DNA of 41,476 nucleotides from CAG-791 sp963629395 (GTDB lineage: Bacteria > Bacillota > Clostridia > Lachnospirales > Lachnospiraceae), in contig CAVGIV010000015.1 in assembly GCA_963629395.1 (NCBI GenBank), forward strand, positions 1 to 41,476, written 5' to 3'. A program made the position numbers and the translations under genes. This document shows positions 25,274 through 34,203 of this stretch, piece after piece; position 1 is the first letter of the stretch; each line of letters opens with the position of its first letter. The notes below the pieces were generated by a model. That model saw nothing but the letters and a program-made list of their open reading frames with translations. It had not been told where the DNA came from and did no database searches.

Positions 25274-26802
25274 ATCCCGTGCCTCTTTCTTATTCTCCCT
25301 TCAAGCATCCTCCAATCATCCTTGCTGCATACAATCAGAAGGTGCAGAAAAAAACCGACAACTGCCAGAATAAGTGCCGCCAAAATCAACGTGAGCCAGG
25401 TCCTCGGTGCATACAGAAAGCTCATTCCTTTGAACACCACACACAGCGCTGCGCAGGAGAGCAGATTTTTTAGAATAGCCGGATAGAATGTCCACCATGG
25501 CATATTCAGAACATGTGCCATATAAAGCGGATTTGTTATAAAGTTAATCACCATCATGACAAGCACTGTAGTCCATACCACTGCATATATTCCAAGACTG
25601 GTATAACGAATCAGCACATACATTCCTGCCACATTCAATATGCCGCCACAAATCGTAATTATGGTCGGCAGCTTCTTTTTCAAAGTAAGCGTATAAATGT
25701 AGTACAACGGTTGCATAGATCCGCCGGGAATTGTGATCATATTATTGATAACCGTCAGTGTATATATCAGTGAAATGTCCTCACACGGAATCCAGAGCCG
25801 GTAAAAGGACATCCCCAGAGCAAGGAAGCCGGCAAATACGACATTTGAAAGTCCGCCAGACAGCTTCATAGCCACTCGAAACTCTCCAAGCAGTGCCTTC
25901 TGATCTCCTTTAGCATAGCTTTTTAAATACAATGGCTCAAATGCCTGACCAACCAAAAGAAACATACTGCTGAACATAGAGTAGAACGTCTTTGAGATTG
26001 CCAGCTGTCCCATCGCAGCTGTTGTGAGCATCCAATTGCAGATTAAAAGATCCAAACCACTGTTGAGTGCATCCCCCAGCGAATTCAAAGACGTCCATAG
26101 CCCGTCCAACACCAATCTACCAATGGCAGAAATAGAAAAAAACTCTCTTTTTACTCGGAGCTCCGGGGTATAATGCCGACAAATCCATACATTGGCAGCC
26201 GCAAGTACAAAGGACGCAACAGCAAGTCCAAGTCCAACATAATACACATGCGCAGGAAAAAAGTGAAAGCAAACTGCCAGAACAAGTGCCTCACACACAT
26301 ATCCGACGGTCTTGCATCGTCCTACAACGTGCAGACAGTTTTTGATATGCGCCGAAGCCGCAAAGGCTGTGGATACGGTAACGATCCAGAAGTTAATAAA
26401 TACAAATAGAAACAGCATTTTTACATCTGCCACCAGCTGCACAGGAATGACCAGCAGCCGTTCCAGAAAACAAATGCCCGCCAATGAAACCGCAAACAAT
26501 CCTGTTCCAAGAATAAGGTCGCCGAAAACGGTGGATGCAAAAAAAATATTTGCCTCCCTATAATTCTCTCTATGATAAGCAACCACAATGTAGCGTGCCG
26601 CAAAGGAATTCAGTACTGCCGTAATCATCGTGGCATACTGGGCTATATTTTTCCCAAGCGTCACAAAGCCATATGCATCGCTGCCGAGCTTGTCCGTTAC
26701 TACAGGCACCAAAAGCAGTGTAATAAGCGTGTTAACAATCAGCGCACCACCGGAAGCAGCTACCGTCTGTAGCAGCCGAACATATTTGTTATATTTCTTC
26801 AT
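25270..26802 (-). CDS. Wzx-type polysaccharide flippase
   Basis: About 510 residues with around 12-14 hydrophobic segments. The start 'VRLLQTVAASGGALIVNTLI' followed by 'LVPVVTDKLGSDAYGFVTLG' is the polysaccharide_synt/MOP flippase pattern, and 'CGGILNVAGMYVLIRYTSLG' lies in the second half. It should move the lipid-linked repeat unit across the cytoplasmic membrane for polymerisation by the Wzy-like protein. I prefer the ATG at 26802, six bases after GGAGATG, over that at 26808. The start overlaps the end of the upstream GT2 gene, and the stop overlaps the asparagine-synthase-like start (ATGA). Confidence 0.9.
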   Translation of the reverse strand: MKKYNKYVRLLQTVAASGGALIVNTLITLLLVPVVTDKLGSDAYGFVTLGKNIAQYATMITAVLNSFAARYIVVAYHRENYREANIFFASTVFGDLILGTGLFAVSLAGICFLERLLVIPVQLVADVKMLFLFVFINFWIVTVSTAFAASAHIKNCLHVVGRCKTVGYVCEALVLAVCFHFFPAHVYYVGLGLAVASFVLAAANVWICRHYTPELRVKREFFSISAIGRLVLDGLWTSLNSLGDALNSGLDLLICNWMLTTAAMGQLAISKTFYSMFSSMFLLVGQAFEPLYLKSYAKGDQKALLGEFRVAMKLSGGLSNVVFAGFLALGMSFYRLWIPCEDISLIYTLTVINNMITIPGGSMQPLYYIYTLTLKKKLPTIITICGGILNVAGMYVLIRYTSLGIYAVVWTTVLVMMVINFITNPLYMAHVLNMPWWTFYPAILKNLLSCAALCVVFKGMSFLYAPRTWLTLILAALILAVVGFFLHLLIVCSKDDWRMLEGRIRKRHGI

Positions 26803-27670
26803 CGGCATCTCCGTTTTCTACCGTCGCACAATAACGAAGCACTGCGCGGCTCCTCAGCCACGCAAAAACGTAGGGCACAACTGTCAGATCCATGCCACGC
26901 ACGCCGGTCCTGCAGATATTCCACAGCATAGCTGCTTTCGCCTTTGGATTTTTCTGATAGTCCTCATAGTTGTGCCGATATATGCTTCGAAAGCCGTATC
27001 CAACCTGCCGAACACTGCCGGACACATGTTCTCCCGGCTCTTTTCGTTTATAAAAAATCACGTCTCGTATTCCGCGTAAATGATAGTCCCTGGAAATTCG
27101 AATCCAAAGCTCATAATCCTCTGCCGCCGGTTCTTTTCGAAATCCGCCAAGAGCTCGAAGGACATCCGTTCGAATAAGTGGTGCAGATGCAGACCCCACA
27201 TAGTCTGTGTAGAGCATGTCAATATAGTCTGGTTCCGGTTTAAACACCTCCCACTGCCAATTATAGGATCCTCCTCCCTCTTTAGGCCCTAGAATCCATC
27301 CGGTTCCGAAGACCAATGCAGTTTCCTTATGTCCGTCAAACAGAGGCAATAGCTTTTCCAGCTTATCCGCGCACCAGGTATCATCGTCATCCAGATATCC
27401 GAGAACTTCTCCCCGTGCAGCCGCAATGGCAGCGTTTCTTGCAGCAGAAACGCCGCCGTTATGTTCCATCGCAATATATCGGATTTGCGGATACTTGGCT
27501 GCTTCCCTCGCAATTTGTTCCTGAAGAACACTCCCCTTCCCATTATCATCTATGAGCAGCAGCTCCAGCACAGGCACTGACTGTTCCAGTACGCTTTTCA
27601 CTGCGCGCAGTACGCAATTCCATTCCCTGTGGTAGGTTGTTATCACAGCGCTCACGCGTAGATCGGCCAT
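26789..27670 (-). CDS. Family 2 glycosyltransferase
   Basis: A 293-residue GT-A transferase. 'SAVITTYHREWNCVLRAVKS', 'LELLLIDDNGKG', 'HNGGVSAARNAAIAAARGEV' and 'LGYLDDDDTWCADKLEKL' give the nucleotide- and metal-binding Asp residues. The centre has 'PLIRTDVLRALGGFRKEP' and 'EDYELWIRIS', typical of acceptor-side motifs. The C-terminus is basic. The ATG at 27670 has AAAGGAG. The last codons overlap the start of the flippase gene. Sugar specificity unknown. Confidence 0.88.
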   Translation of the reverse strand: MADLRVSAVITTYHREWNCVLRAVKSVLEQSVPVLELLLIDDNGKGSVLQEQIAREAAKYPQIRYIAMEHNGGVSAARNAAIAAARGEVLGYLDDDDTWCADKLEKLLPLFDGHKETALVFGTGWILGPKEGGGSYNWQWEVFKPEPDYIDMLYTDYVGSASAPLIRTDVLRALGGFRKEPAAEDYELWIRISRDYHLRGIRDVIFYKRKEPGEHVSGSVRQVGYGFRSIYRHNYEDYQKNPKAKAAMLWNICRTGVRGMDLTVVPYVFAWLRSRAVLRYCATVENGDADEEI

Positions 27671-27683
27671 AGAACCTTCTCCT

Positions 27684-28694
27684 TTAATATTGCAATGCCC
27701 TCCGAATAATCGCTATGCGGCCAATAAGCCATGACAATGTCCAGCAAACGATGATCAGCCACGCCCATATAAGTCCCGCAGATACAGGCCCTTTCACCAT
27801 TCTACGAACCTGAAAAACATCCATTATAAATCCGTGAATGAGAAACGCCCCAAAGCTGCTCTCACAAAATCCAGCCATCTTCGATGAGAGGTGTGGAGAG
27901 GTTTTAAAAAACAAAAAGACCGCAGCGCTGTATAACATGATGACTCCATCATCATACATATAATTGGATTCAATCTGCTCAGTCATTCGAACGCACAGCC
28001 AGTACTGCCAGAAGATCGCAATGCCAGCCAAAGCAGGCAGTGCCCAGCGCAGTACCTGGACGCGGAACGAATCAAGGCGCCAAAGACTCAGCTTATATCC
28101 AAGACAAAAATAGAACAGCCATGTCCAAATTCGCAGCCGCTGTGTAACAAATGCCTGCACAAAAAAACCGCCTTCAGCCACGGATATAACAGAACAAAGC
28201 TCCGTCACAAGGCAGATCCCGCAAAGGAAAATAATCACCCGGTTGATATTTTTTTTGATTGCCTCAAAGCCAAACAGAAGTATGGTGTAGATCAATACAA
28301 AGGAATATAAAAACCAAAGGTATGCATAGCCGGTATATGAAAGAAATCCTTTGAACATTTCCTTTGCCGCCATTGACAGCGAAAAATGATAAACAAACAG
28401 CACATACAGTCCAATGCAGAAACCATTGATAATTAGAACGCGTGCAATCTCAAGTATTTTCTTCTTGTAGTAAGGAAACAGGAAATTCTCTCTGCGAAGC
28501 ATCAGACAGCCATTCACCATGAAAAACAACGGCATACAGCACCTTGCTGCATAAAAAAGCACCACATTGGGGCATGGATCTGTCACAGATTCTCCGCGCT
28601 GCGTATGCAGTGCAAAAACCATTAAAAGAGAAAACACCTTTAATGCATCCAAATATACAAGTCTATGTCCCTTTATATCACGGTTATTGGTCAC
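27684..28694 (-). CDS. Acyltransferase family 3 membrane protein
   Basis: A 336-residue membrane protein with about ten helices. The N-terminal 'RLVYLDALKVFSLLMVFALH' matches the acyltransferase-3 signature, with the His at the end of helix 1. 'AARCCMPLFFMVNGCLMLRR' follows in the second conserved block. Such proteins O-acetylate or otherwise acylate surface polysaccharide. The start is GTG at 28694, in a GTGA overlap with the Wzy stop, with GGGAGAACG ahead. A role in decorating the polymer of this cluster is likely. Confidence 0.85.
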   Translation of the reverse strand: MTNNRDIKGHRLVYLDALKVFSLLMVFALHTQRGESVTDPCPNVVLFYAARCCMPLFFMVNGCLMLRRENFLFPYYKKKILEIARVLIINGFCIGLYVLFVYHFSLSMAAKEMFKGFLSYTGYAYLWFLYSFVLIYTILLFGFEAIKKNINRVIIFLCGICLVTELCSVISVAEGGFFVQAFVTQRLRIWTWLFYFCLGYKLSLWRLDSFRVQVLRWALPALAGIAIFWQYWLCVRMTEQIESNYMYDDGVIMLYSAAVFLFFKTSPHLSSKMAGFCESSFGAFLIHGFIMDVFQVRRMVKGPVSAGLIWAWLIIVCWTLSWLIGRIAIIRRALQY

Positions 28695-30022
28695 GTACGT
28701 TCTCCCTTATTCTCCTCGAAAGGCAGAAACGGTCTTCGTGGATATCCGGACGTTTTTCTCTCCGAACCGGTACAGGCTATTCCCAGCATGATAAATAAAA
28801 ACAGCGTCAGATAGCTGGAACTGGTATAAGAACGTTCTGTCAGTCCCCGAATCATCAGCGGAAGCATAAAGGCGGAGCAAGCCAGATACTGCTCATGTGA
28901 AAAAGCTTTGCTCCTTCGAAAACTGTATAGAATCATCAGAAAATATAGTCCCACACCAATCAATCCCACATCCAACCATATTTCCAGCAGCGTGTTATGT
29001 GATCCGTAACTCATACTTCGAAACCAGCTGTTCCTGACAAACCGGTCCTGCAAGGATTTAAGTCCCTTTCGATCATTCCAGAACATAAACATCCCATAGC
29101 CGGTAAAGGTGCGGTCATCAATCATGAACGGTATAATCTCTTCCCATAACGTGGTTCGGTTTGACAGCGTCGCATCCTTCCCGAAATATTCAAATACAGG
29201 TGCCAAAACAGGCAGCACCGTCAATGCTGCCACAAGAAAGCCCACCGATACCACAATATAAATATATGACCAATGAAATCTAGGCATTCTTTCCTGCGTA
29301 TGGTCATAGCAGAAAATATAAAAGCAAGGAACCACTGCTGTAGCCACAGCACCGACCGCACTTGTCTGAACCAGCAAAAAGAGCTGAGCCACAAGGATAA
29401 TCAGCATAAAGAGTGACACCCTTTGGTTTTCCTTCCGTTTCATACAAAGAAGCGCAACCAGCAGCACCAAACCAAATGCAAGCTCCTCTCCCATGCCATT
29501 TTTCCGATTCATCAGGCCATGAAACAGATACCTGCCTTCTTCATCGTAGTAAAAGCCATATGATCGGAAAATGCCGAACAAAACCAGATTTATAAAAACA
29601 AATATTCCCTGTGCTCTGCAGATCAGCTCCAGAAGCCGCCGTACTTCATATCGGTCCGCCAGCCACAGGCCAAACAAAAAGGTGATGGCAAAGCGAAGGC
29701 AGGTTGTAAATTCTGCCGTTTTGTTACTCGTCACCAGAAAGGACTGTACTAGCAAGATTCCGTTCACAGCATAAATGAAGCCATACTTTTTTTTCAGATC
29801 CAAAAGTCGGATCTCGCCGATACTTTCCGCACTGGATACCAAAATCAGCAGCACCTCTATTGCACTGGAACCGTAATCGAATACTGGAGTTAAGACCGGA
29901 TAGTGATCGGCCAATGAGCCCGGAAATCCAAGTCTGCACAAAAGGCACAAAACAACCCAAAAGTCAACGACAGACTCTTTCCCGCCCACAAGGTATAGTT
30001 CATCTGTTATTCGCTGCTTCAT
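28691..30022 (-). CDS. Wzy-like O-antigen/capsule polymerase
   Basis: A 443-residue membrane protein with about 11-12 helices and no similarity by eye to enzymes with soluble catalytic domains. A long extracellular loop after the middle ('FGKDATLSNRTTLWEEIIPF' to 'SYGSHNTLLEIWLDVGLIGV') has the polymerase/ligase family (Wzy_C-like) pattern with conserved Arg, Ser-His-Asn and Asp-Gly. The position next to flippase and chain-length genes supports a polymerase role. The ATG at 30022 has GAGGAATAA ahead. The stop overlaps the acyltransferase start. Confidence 0.85.
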   Translation of the reverse strand: MKQRITDELYLVGGKESVVDFWVVLCLLCRLGFPGSLADHYPVLTPVFDYGSSAIEVLLILVSSAESIGEIRLLDLKKKYGFIYAVNGILLVQSFLVTSNKTAEFTTCLRFAITFLFGLWLADRYEVRRLLELICRAQGIFVFINLVLFGIFRSYGFYYDEEGRYLFHGLMNRKNGMGEELAFGLVLLVALLCMKRKENQRVSLFMLIILVAQLFLLVQTSAVGAVATAVVPCFYIFCYDHTQERMPRFHWSYIYIVVSVGFLVAALTVLPVLAPVFEYFGKDATLSNRTTLWEEIIPFMIDDRTFTGYGMFMFWNDRKGLKSLQDRFVRNSWFRSMSYGSHNTLLEIWLDVGLIGVGLYFLMILYSFRRSKAFSHEQYLACSAFMLPLMIRGLTERSYTSSSYLTLFLFIMLGIACTGSERKTSGYPRRPFLPFEENKGERT

Positions 30023-30072
30023 TTATTCCTCGCCTTGCGCAGAATGTACTTCTTGCATTTTTCTAATCCTCT

Positions 30073-30774
30073 TCACTCCTCATATTCCGTCGTCGACAAT
30101 CCCAGACGGCGCAACAGACAGTACAGCAAGTGTCCCAATCCCCCTCCCAAAACATTTGCCATAATATCCGTCAGATCCGCCTGTCCCAGATTCCAAAAAA
30201 GCTGTGTACTCTCAATCAATACGGACAATGAAAGGCTGAATATAAGCGCATAAATTACATCATTCAGATTGTCTTCATCCATATAGGGCAGCAGCAGTCC
30301 CAACGGAACAAACAGCACGATATTCAGCAGAATATGTCGAACAGGTTCTATAGAATGCGTCCGAAGTGCTCTCTCCAGCGCGTCCATCCGCAACAGAGAT
30401 ATAGTATGATCGCCGGATGTACTGCGTGAAAAGACCGTGACGCATCCAACAATCACCAGATATAGGAGCAAAATCGCCGCAATTCCAAGATTTATATTCC
30501 GAAAGCATCTGATCAGATATAAAACCGCTCCGACAACCGTCAAAAAAGAAATCATAATCAGTATTGCCAGCAGAACAATTTCCGTCCCGAGGGCCCTGGA
30601 AACAGCCAGCAAGGTGACAGCCAGCATTCCAAAGAGAAACAGCAATACCACAGCTGCAGCGGATATGGCCTGACGCGCAGCGGATCTCCTGTATATTTTC
30701 CGCAATATTACAAAATAGCAGCCCGCTAAAAGCAGTCCAATCATTATCTTCTGCAACAGTTCCTGCTCGCTCAC
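30073..30774 (-). CDS. VanZ-family membrane protein
   Basis: A 233-residue protein with about six hydrophobic helices. The C-terminal half has the VanZ domain: 'NIVLFVPLGLLLPYM', 'SLSVLIESTQLF', 'LGQADLTDIMANVLGG' and 'GGLGHLLYCLL'. VanZ proteins can give low-level teicoplanin resistance; in polysaccharide loci of Firmicutes they are frequent with unknown role. The start is GTG at 30774 with GAAGGGGATAAT ahead, 21 bases after the tyrosine-kinase fusion. The gene here is probably part of envelope polymer assembly rather than resistance. Confidence 0.85.
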   Translation of the reverse strand: MSEQELLQKIMIGLLLAGCYFVILRKIYRRSAARQAISAAAVVLLFLFGMLAVTLLAVSRALGTEIVLLAILIMISFLTVVGAVLYLIRCFRNINLGIAAILLLYLVIVGCVTVFSRSTSGDHTISLLRMDALERALRTHSIEPVRHILLNIVLFVPLGLLLPYMDEDNLNDVIYALIFSLSLSVLIESTQLFWNLGQADLTDIMANVLGGGLGHLLYCLLRRLGLSTTEYEE

Positions 30775-30795
30775 ATTATCCCCTTCTATGCAAAG

Positions 30796-32493
30796 CTATT
30801 CCATATATGCAGAGTCCTCAGAATCTTTCCCCGCTGAATCATTCCCTTCCCATGCGAGAAGCTCCTCCAATACGCTCTGGGCAGATCGACCATCGCTGAG
30901 CGTAAAATCATCGCCCCCTGTGAGTTCTGACAACACGTTCCTGCCAAACTCCTTCTGGATCTCTTCCTGTCGAATTGAACCAGCATCTTCTTGTGACATA
31001 TCGGATGGCTCGATTACTGAATTTTGTGTTCCAGTCAGCTCCGTATTCCCCGCTTTATCCTTCTTTGCAGAACGACGTGTCTTTTTTCCTGACTTATACG
31101 ATCGAGGGTTCTCTTTTTTATCTCTGGAACCAGCACCGTTTACTCCAATCCCATTAATAATGCATCCAAGGACTCGAATGCCCGATTTATCCAACTTTTC
31201 CAAAGCGCTTTGTATGGCCGGGAGCGGTGTGCTGTCGTATTTAATAACATACAGCACCGTGCCGGCAATTCGGTTGAGTCCCAAAACCTCAGAAGCCTCA
31301 CCCACCGGAGCAGAATCCAAAATAATATAGTCATACTCCCCAGATAGTCTTTGAATCAGCTCTGACACCGTCCCGTCCAATGACAATGTAGCATGCTCCC
31401 TTACCGCCGGAAGCAAATCCAAATATCCCGTTAACGGAGTAATCACATCCTCTTCGGTAGCATCTCCGCGATACAATGCGTTCAACGAATGTGAATACTC
31501 TACTTTTTCCACGAACAGTGTCCCAAGGCTGGGATTCCGAGTATCCAAATCCACAAGAAGTGTTCGATGCTCCATATCAGAGAGTTGTACCGCAAGATTG
31601 GCTGCAACCGTGGATTTACCCTCACCGGTTGTTGTACTCGTAACATAGAAGCAATGATGCTGTTCCTTACTGCTGAGCCGATTGCGAAGTATATATGCTG
31701 CCGCCGAATAATTCTGCAGAACATTGGAATGATCTGGAATATCGGCAGCCAACATCGCATTTTGCCGTTTGTGAAAAAACATCTCGTCCTGCGGAATCAT
31801 TCCGATGGTTTCCAGTCCGAACATCGTCTCCGCATCTCTCGTATTGGTCAGCGTCGGACGAATCATCAGTTCCATCACAGCAGCTCCGATGCCGCCAAGC
31901 AGTCCCAGAAGCATAAACAAAAACGGAACCGCCCTTCCAGCGCCGACTATAGAGAACTCCACTGCCTCCGGCTGATTGATAACCTTCAATTGTCCCAGCT
32001 GCAGTGTCTCCGGAATTGTCTGATTAGCAGCTTCCACAATACCATTCCAGATACTCTGCGCCTCTTCCTCTGTCCTCCAGGTGAAGTGCATTTCCAGGAT
32101 CTGCGTTGCCTGATATTGCGTCACTGTCAGTCCAGAGCGCAAATCCTCCACAGTTGTACCAAGAAGGCCTTCCTGACTGATCACCTGACTCAGAACCGTA
32201 TCACTGCTCAGCACATAGATCACAGCATCTGCCATATCCTCTGCTAGATGAAAATCATTGTTATTCGCAATCTGAGTCCCGGTAATATAAACACCTTCTG
32301 CATGATTCTGCGTTGAAATTGCCAACGAACCGCTGACCTCATAGCTGCGGACGGAATCCTGCACATACGTCATAACGTATATCAAAACGCCGAATACCAG
32401 ACCCACAAATGTGAGGGATAGAATCATTTTCCAACGTTTTTTTAAGGCAAATATCATATCACTGACACGAATCTGCACACCGCCACTGTTCAT
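30796..32493 (-). CDS. Wzz chain-length domain fused to BY-kinase (tyrosine kinase)
   Basis: A 565-residue fusion. Residues 1-210 form a Wzz/CpsC-type domain with transmembrane helices at about 22-43 and 188-210. Residues 260-450 form a CpsD/Wzc-type kinase: Walker A 'STTTGEGKST' (Lys293), A' 'LLVDLDTRNPSL' (312-323) and Walker B 'YIILDSAPVG' (389-398). It should set polymer length and couple it to ATP-dependent phosphorylation. Firmicutes usually split this into two genes. The last 115 residues are a charged, disordered-looking tail with only two tyrosines (in 'SYKSG' and 'SAYME') rather than the usual tyrosine cluster. ATG with AAGGAG. It follows the Cna-B-like gene by about 30 bases. Confidence 0.9.
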   Translation of the reverse strand: MNSGGVQIRVSDMIFALKKRWKMILSLTFVGLVFGVLIYVMTYVQDSVRSYEVSGSLAISTQNHAEGVYITGTQIANNNDFHLAEDMADAVIYVLSSDTVLSQVISQEGLLGTTVEDLRSGLTVTQYQATQILEMHFTWRTEEEAQSIWNGIVEAANQTIPETLQLGQLKVINQPEAVEFSIVGAGRAVPFLFMLLGLLGGIGAAVMELMIRPTLTNTRDAETMFGLETIGMIPQDEMFFHKRQNAMLAADIPDHSNVLQNYSAAAYILRNRLSSKEQHHCFYVTSTTTGEGKSTVAANLAVQLSDMEHRTLLVDLDTRNPSLGTLFVEKVEYSHSLNALYRGDATEEDVITPLTGYLDLLPAVREHATLSLDGTVSELIQRLSGEYDYIILDSAPVGEASEVLGLNRIAGTVLYVIKYDSTPLPAIQSALEKLDKSGIRVLGCIINGIGVNGAGSRDKKENPRSYKSGKKTRRSAKKDKAGNTELTGTQNSVIEPSDMSQEDAGSIRQEEIQKEFGRNVLSELTGGDDFTLSDGRSAQSVLEELLAWEGNDSAGKDSEDSAYME

Positions 32494-32523
32494 AGAACTC
32501 CTTATTTACAACTACTTACGCGA

Positions 32524-34203
32524 CTATTTCCGACTTTTCTTCTTTCTATTTCTGCGAATTGCAGCAAGACTCATCCCCAGAACACCGACGACTGCTGCTG
32601 TTCCACTGCAGACCAGAATATACGGCAATACCTTACTGGCCCCTACATTCACAGTCTGCACCTCAGCCTGATCACAGACCTCGAATGTATAGTGCTTCTG
32701 CTCATCGCCATCCATCGTGATATAGTAGACACCTGCACTCAGATTCGTAAATGTAATCGGAGCATTTGTCGTCGTCCAGGTGCGAAGCAATGTTCCGTCT
32801 GAGGTATAGAGTGACAGCTCTGCACCGGCACGCTGTCCGCCCAAGAGGCTGGAAGCTGCACCAATGCTGACTCGCAGCATCCGATTTGTCAGCCGCAAGT
32901 TCTTTTGCGTCTCATTGTCCATTCGCCCGTCTGATGCAACATAGACCGTGTACTCTGCTGCATCCATAAAATAATCCTCTGCCGACGAAGTCTGACGTAT
33001 CGTATAAGTAGTATCCTTCTCCAATTCTTCCAGGACAATTTGACCCGAAGAATCTGTCGTAGCGGTTGTCACGATTCCATCATCTGAAGAAATTTCAAAA
33101 GATGCACCCGCAATTCCGCGATTCTCATATAATTCATCCGTCAGCTGCAGTGCGATGCGGCTGCGCTCTGTCTCCACAGTATTCAGCGGAGCCGCTGCCT
33201 CGGATTTCTTCTCCACAGTGCAATCAAATGCTTGCGTTTGTCCGGCATAATACTTCGGAATACCCTTTTCACGGACTGTATACTCTCCAAGGTAAAGCTC
33301 ATCGCTCGTTCCGGATCCGTTTTCATCGCAGACTATTTCACCAACAATCTCTCCCTCATGGTAGCGCAGCGTACCATCCTGCGTCAGAACATCGTTTTTT
33401 GCCAGAATTTCAAAGGTGGCCCCGCCTACTCCGGCCTGCGTTTGCATATCATTCACCTGAACTCGAATGACATTCTTGGATGGGCTTAACAGCATCTTCA
33501 CGATAAACGGCTCCGACCAGTCATACAGATCATCCAGGAGAAAGGACTGGTTCTCGGCAGCATCATAGCCTTCCGGCTCTGTCAGCTCATGCACAACATA
33601 CTGTCCCTGCCAAAGCTTCTCCGGAAAATAGAACGTCCCAGCTTCCGTCGTTTCGTAATTGCGGAAGGATATTTTCTCCGGATAATACACGTTCAGAATC
33701 TGCAGCGCATCATCTTCTCCGTACAACTCAAACTGGACGCCTTCTTCCTTAATGGTACGGTCCGTTTCAGCATCCACCATCTCTACAAAAACTGCTGATT
33801 TAATTCCCTTGTCCGGCTCCGTACCGGTCCCTATGCCAGTTCCAGCTCCGCCTCCGCCATCATGCTCTGTCATACCGTCATGCTCTGTGGTTCCATCCGG
33901 CTGATCTGCTTCCGATGTTCCATCCGGATCTGTTCCTTCTCCGCCGCCGGCAGTACCGCCTGCATTCTGATTGCCGCCGGAGCCTTCCTCTCGTGCAATC
34001 ACAGCTCCGATCCCGTCCGCTTCGCTTTCTGTTGTCACGCCAAGGTTAGTGGAGGCTTCATCCTCATTCAAAACATTCACGAGATAGAGCGACAGCAGCA
34101 GAATGACCAGCAGCAGAATCAGAACCAAACCACTGAACATATCCGTTGCCGGCTGCCAGATATTCAAATCCTCTCCCGCGGAATGCTTTCCCCACTTTTT
34201 CAT
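32524..34203 (-). CDS. MotB/ZorB-like N-terminal helix fused to Cna-B/SpaA-type surface domains
   Basis: A 559-residue protein of unusual build. A cytoplasmic start leads to 'WQPATDMFSGLVLILLLVI', a single helix (22-43) headed by Asp21, like the proton-site helix of MotB, TolR and ZorB. Residues 52-133 are a Gly/Asp/Glu-rich linker. Residues 134-520 contain about four beta-rich prealbumin-like (Cna-B/SpaA) domains, for example 'AGVGGATFEILAKNDVL' and 'RGIAGASFEISSDDG'. A second helix at about 526-549 ends in a Lys/Arg-rich tail. There is no LPxTG sorting motif and no OmpA-like peptidoglycan domain. The ATG overlaps the stop of the MotA/EAL gene (ATGA). Likely the partner subunit of that channel, with its outer part forming a stalk or adhesin. 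Role inferred. Confidence 0.75.
   Translation of the reverse strand: MKKWGKHSAGEDLNIWQPATDMFSGLVLILLLVILLLSLYLVNVLNEDEASTNLGVTTESEADGIGAVIAREEGSGGNQNAGGTAGGGEGTDPDGTSEADQPDGTTEHDGMTEHDGGGGAGTGIGTGTEPDKGIKSAVFVEMVDAETDRTIKEEGVQFELYGEDDALQILNVYYPEKISFRNYETTEAGTFYFPEKLWQGQYVVHELTEPEGYDAAENQSFLLDDLYDWSEPFIVKMLLSPSKNVIRVQVNDMQTQAGVGGATFEILAKNDVLTQDGTLRYHEGEIVGEIVCDENGSGTSDELYLGEYTVREKGIPKYYAGQTQAFDCTVEKKSEAAAPLNTVETERSRIALQLTDELYENRGIAGASFEISSDDGIVTTATTDSSGQIVLEELEKDTTYTIRQTSSAEDYFMDAAEYTVYVASDGRMDNETQKNLRLTNRMLRVSIGAASSLLGGQRAGAELSLYTSDGTLLRTWTTTNAPITFTNLSAGVYYITMDGDEQKHYTFEVCDQAEVQTVNVGASKVLPYILVCSGTAAVVGVLGMSLAAIRRNRKKKSRK

Noticed and set aside
30073..30774. VanZ gene as an antibiotic-resistance determinant
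   Set aside because: VanZ-family proteins are common in polysaccharide loci, and no other van genes are present.
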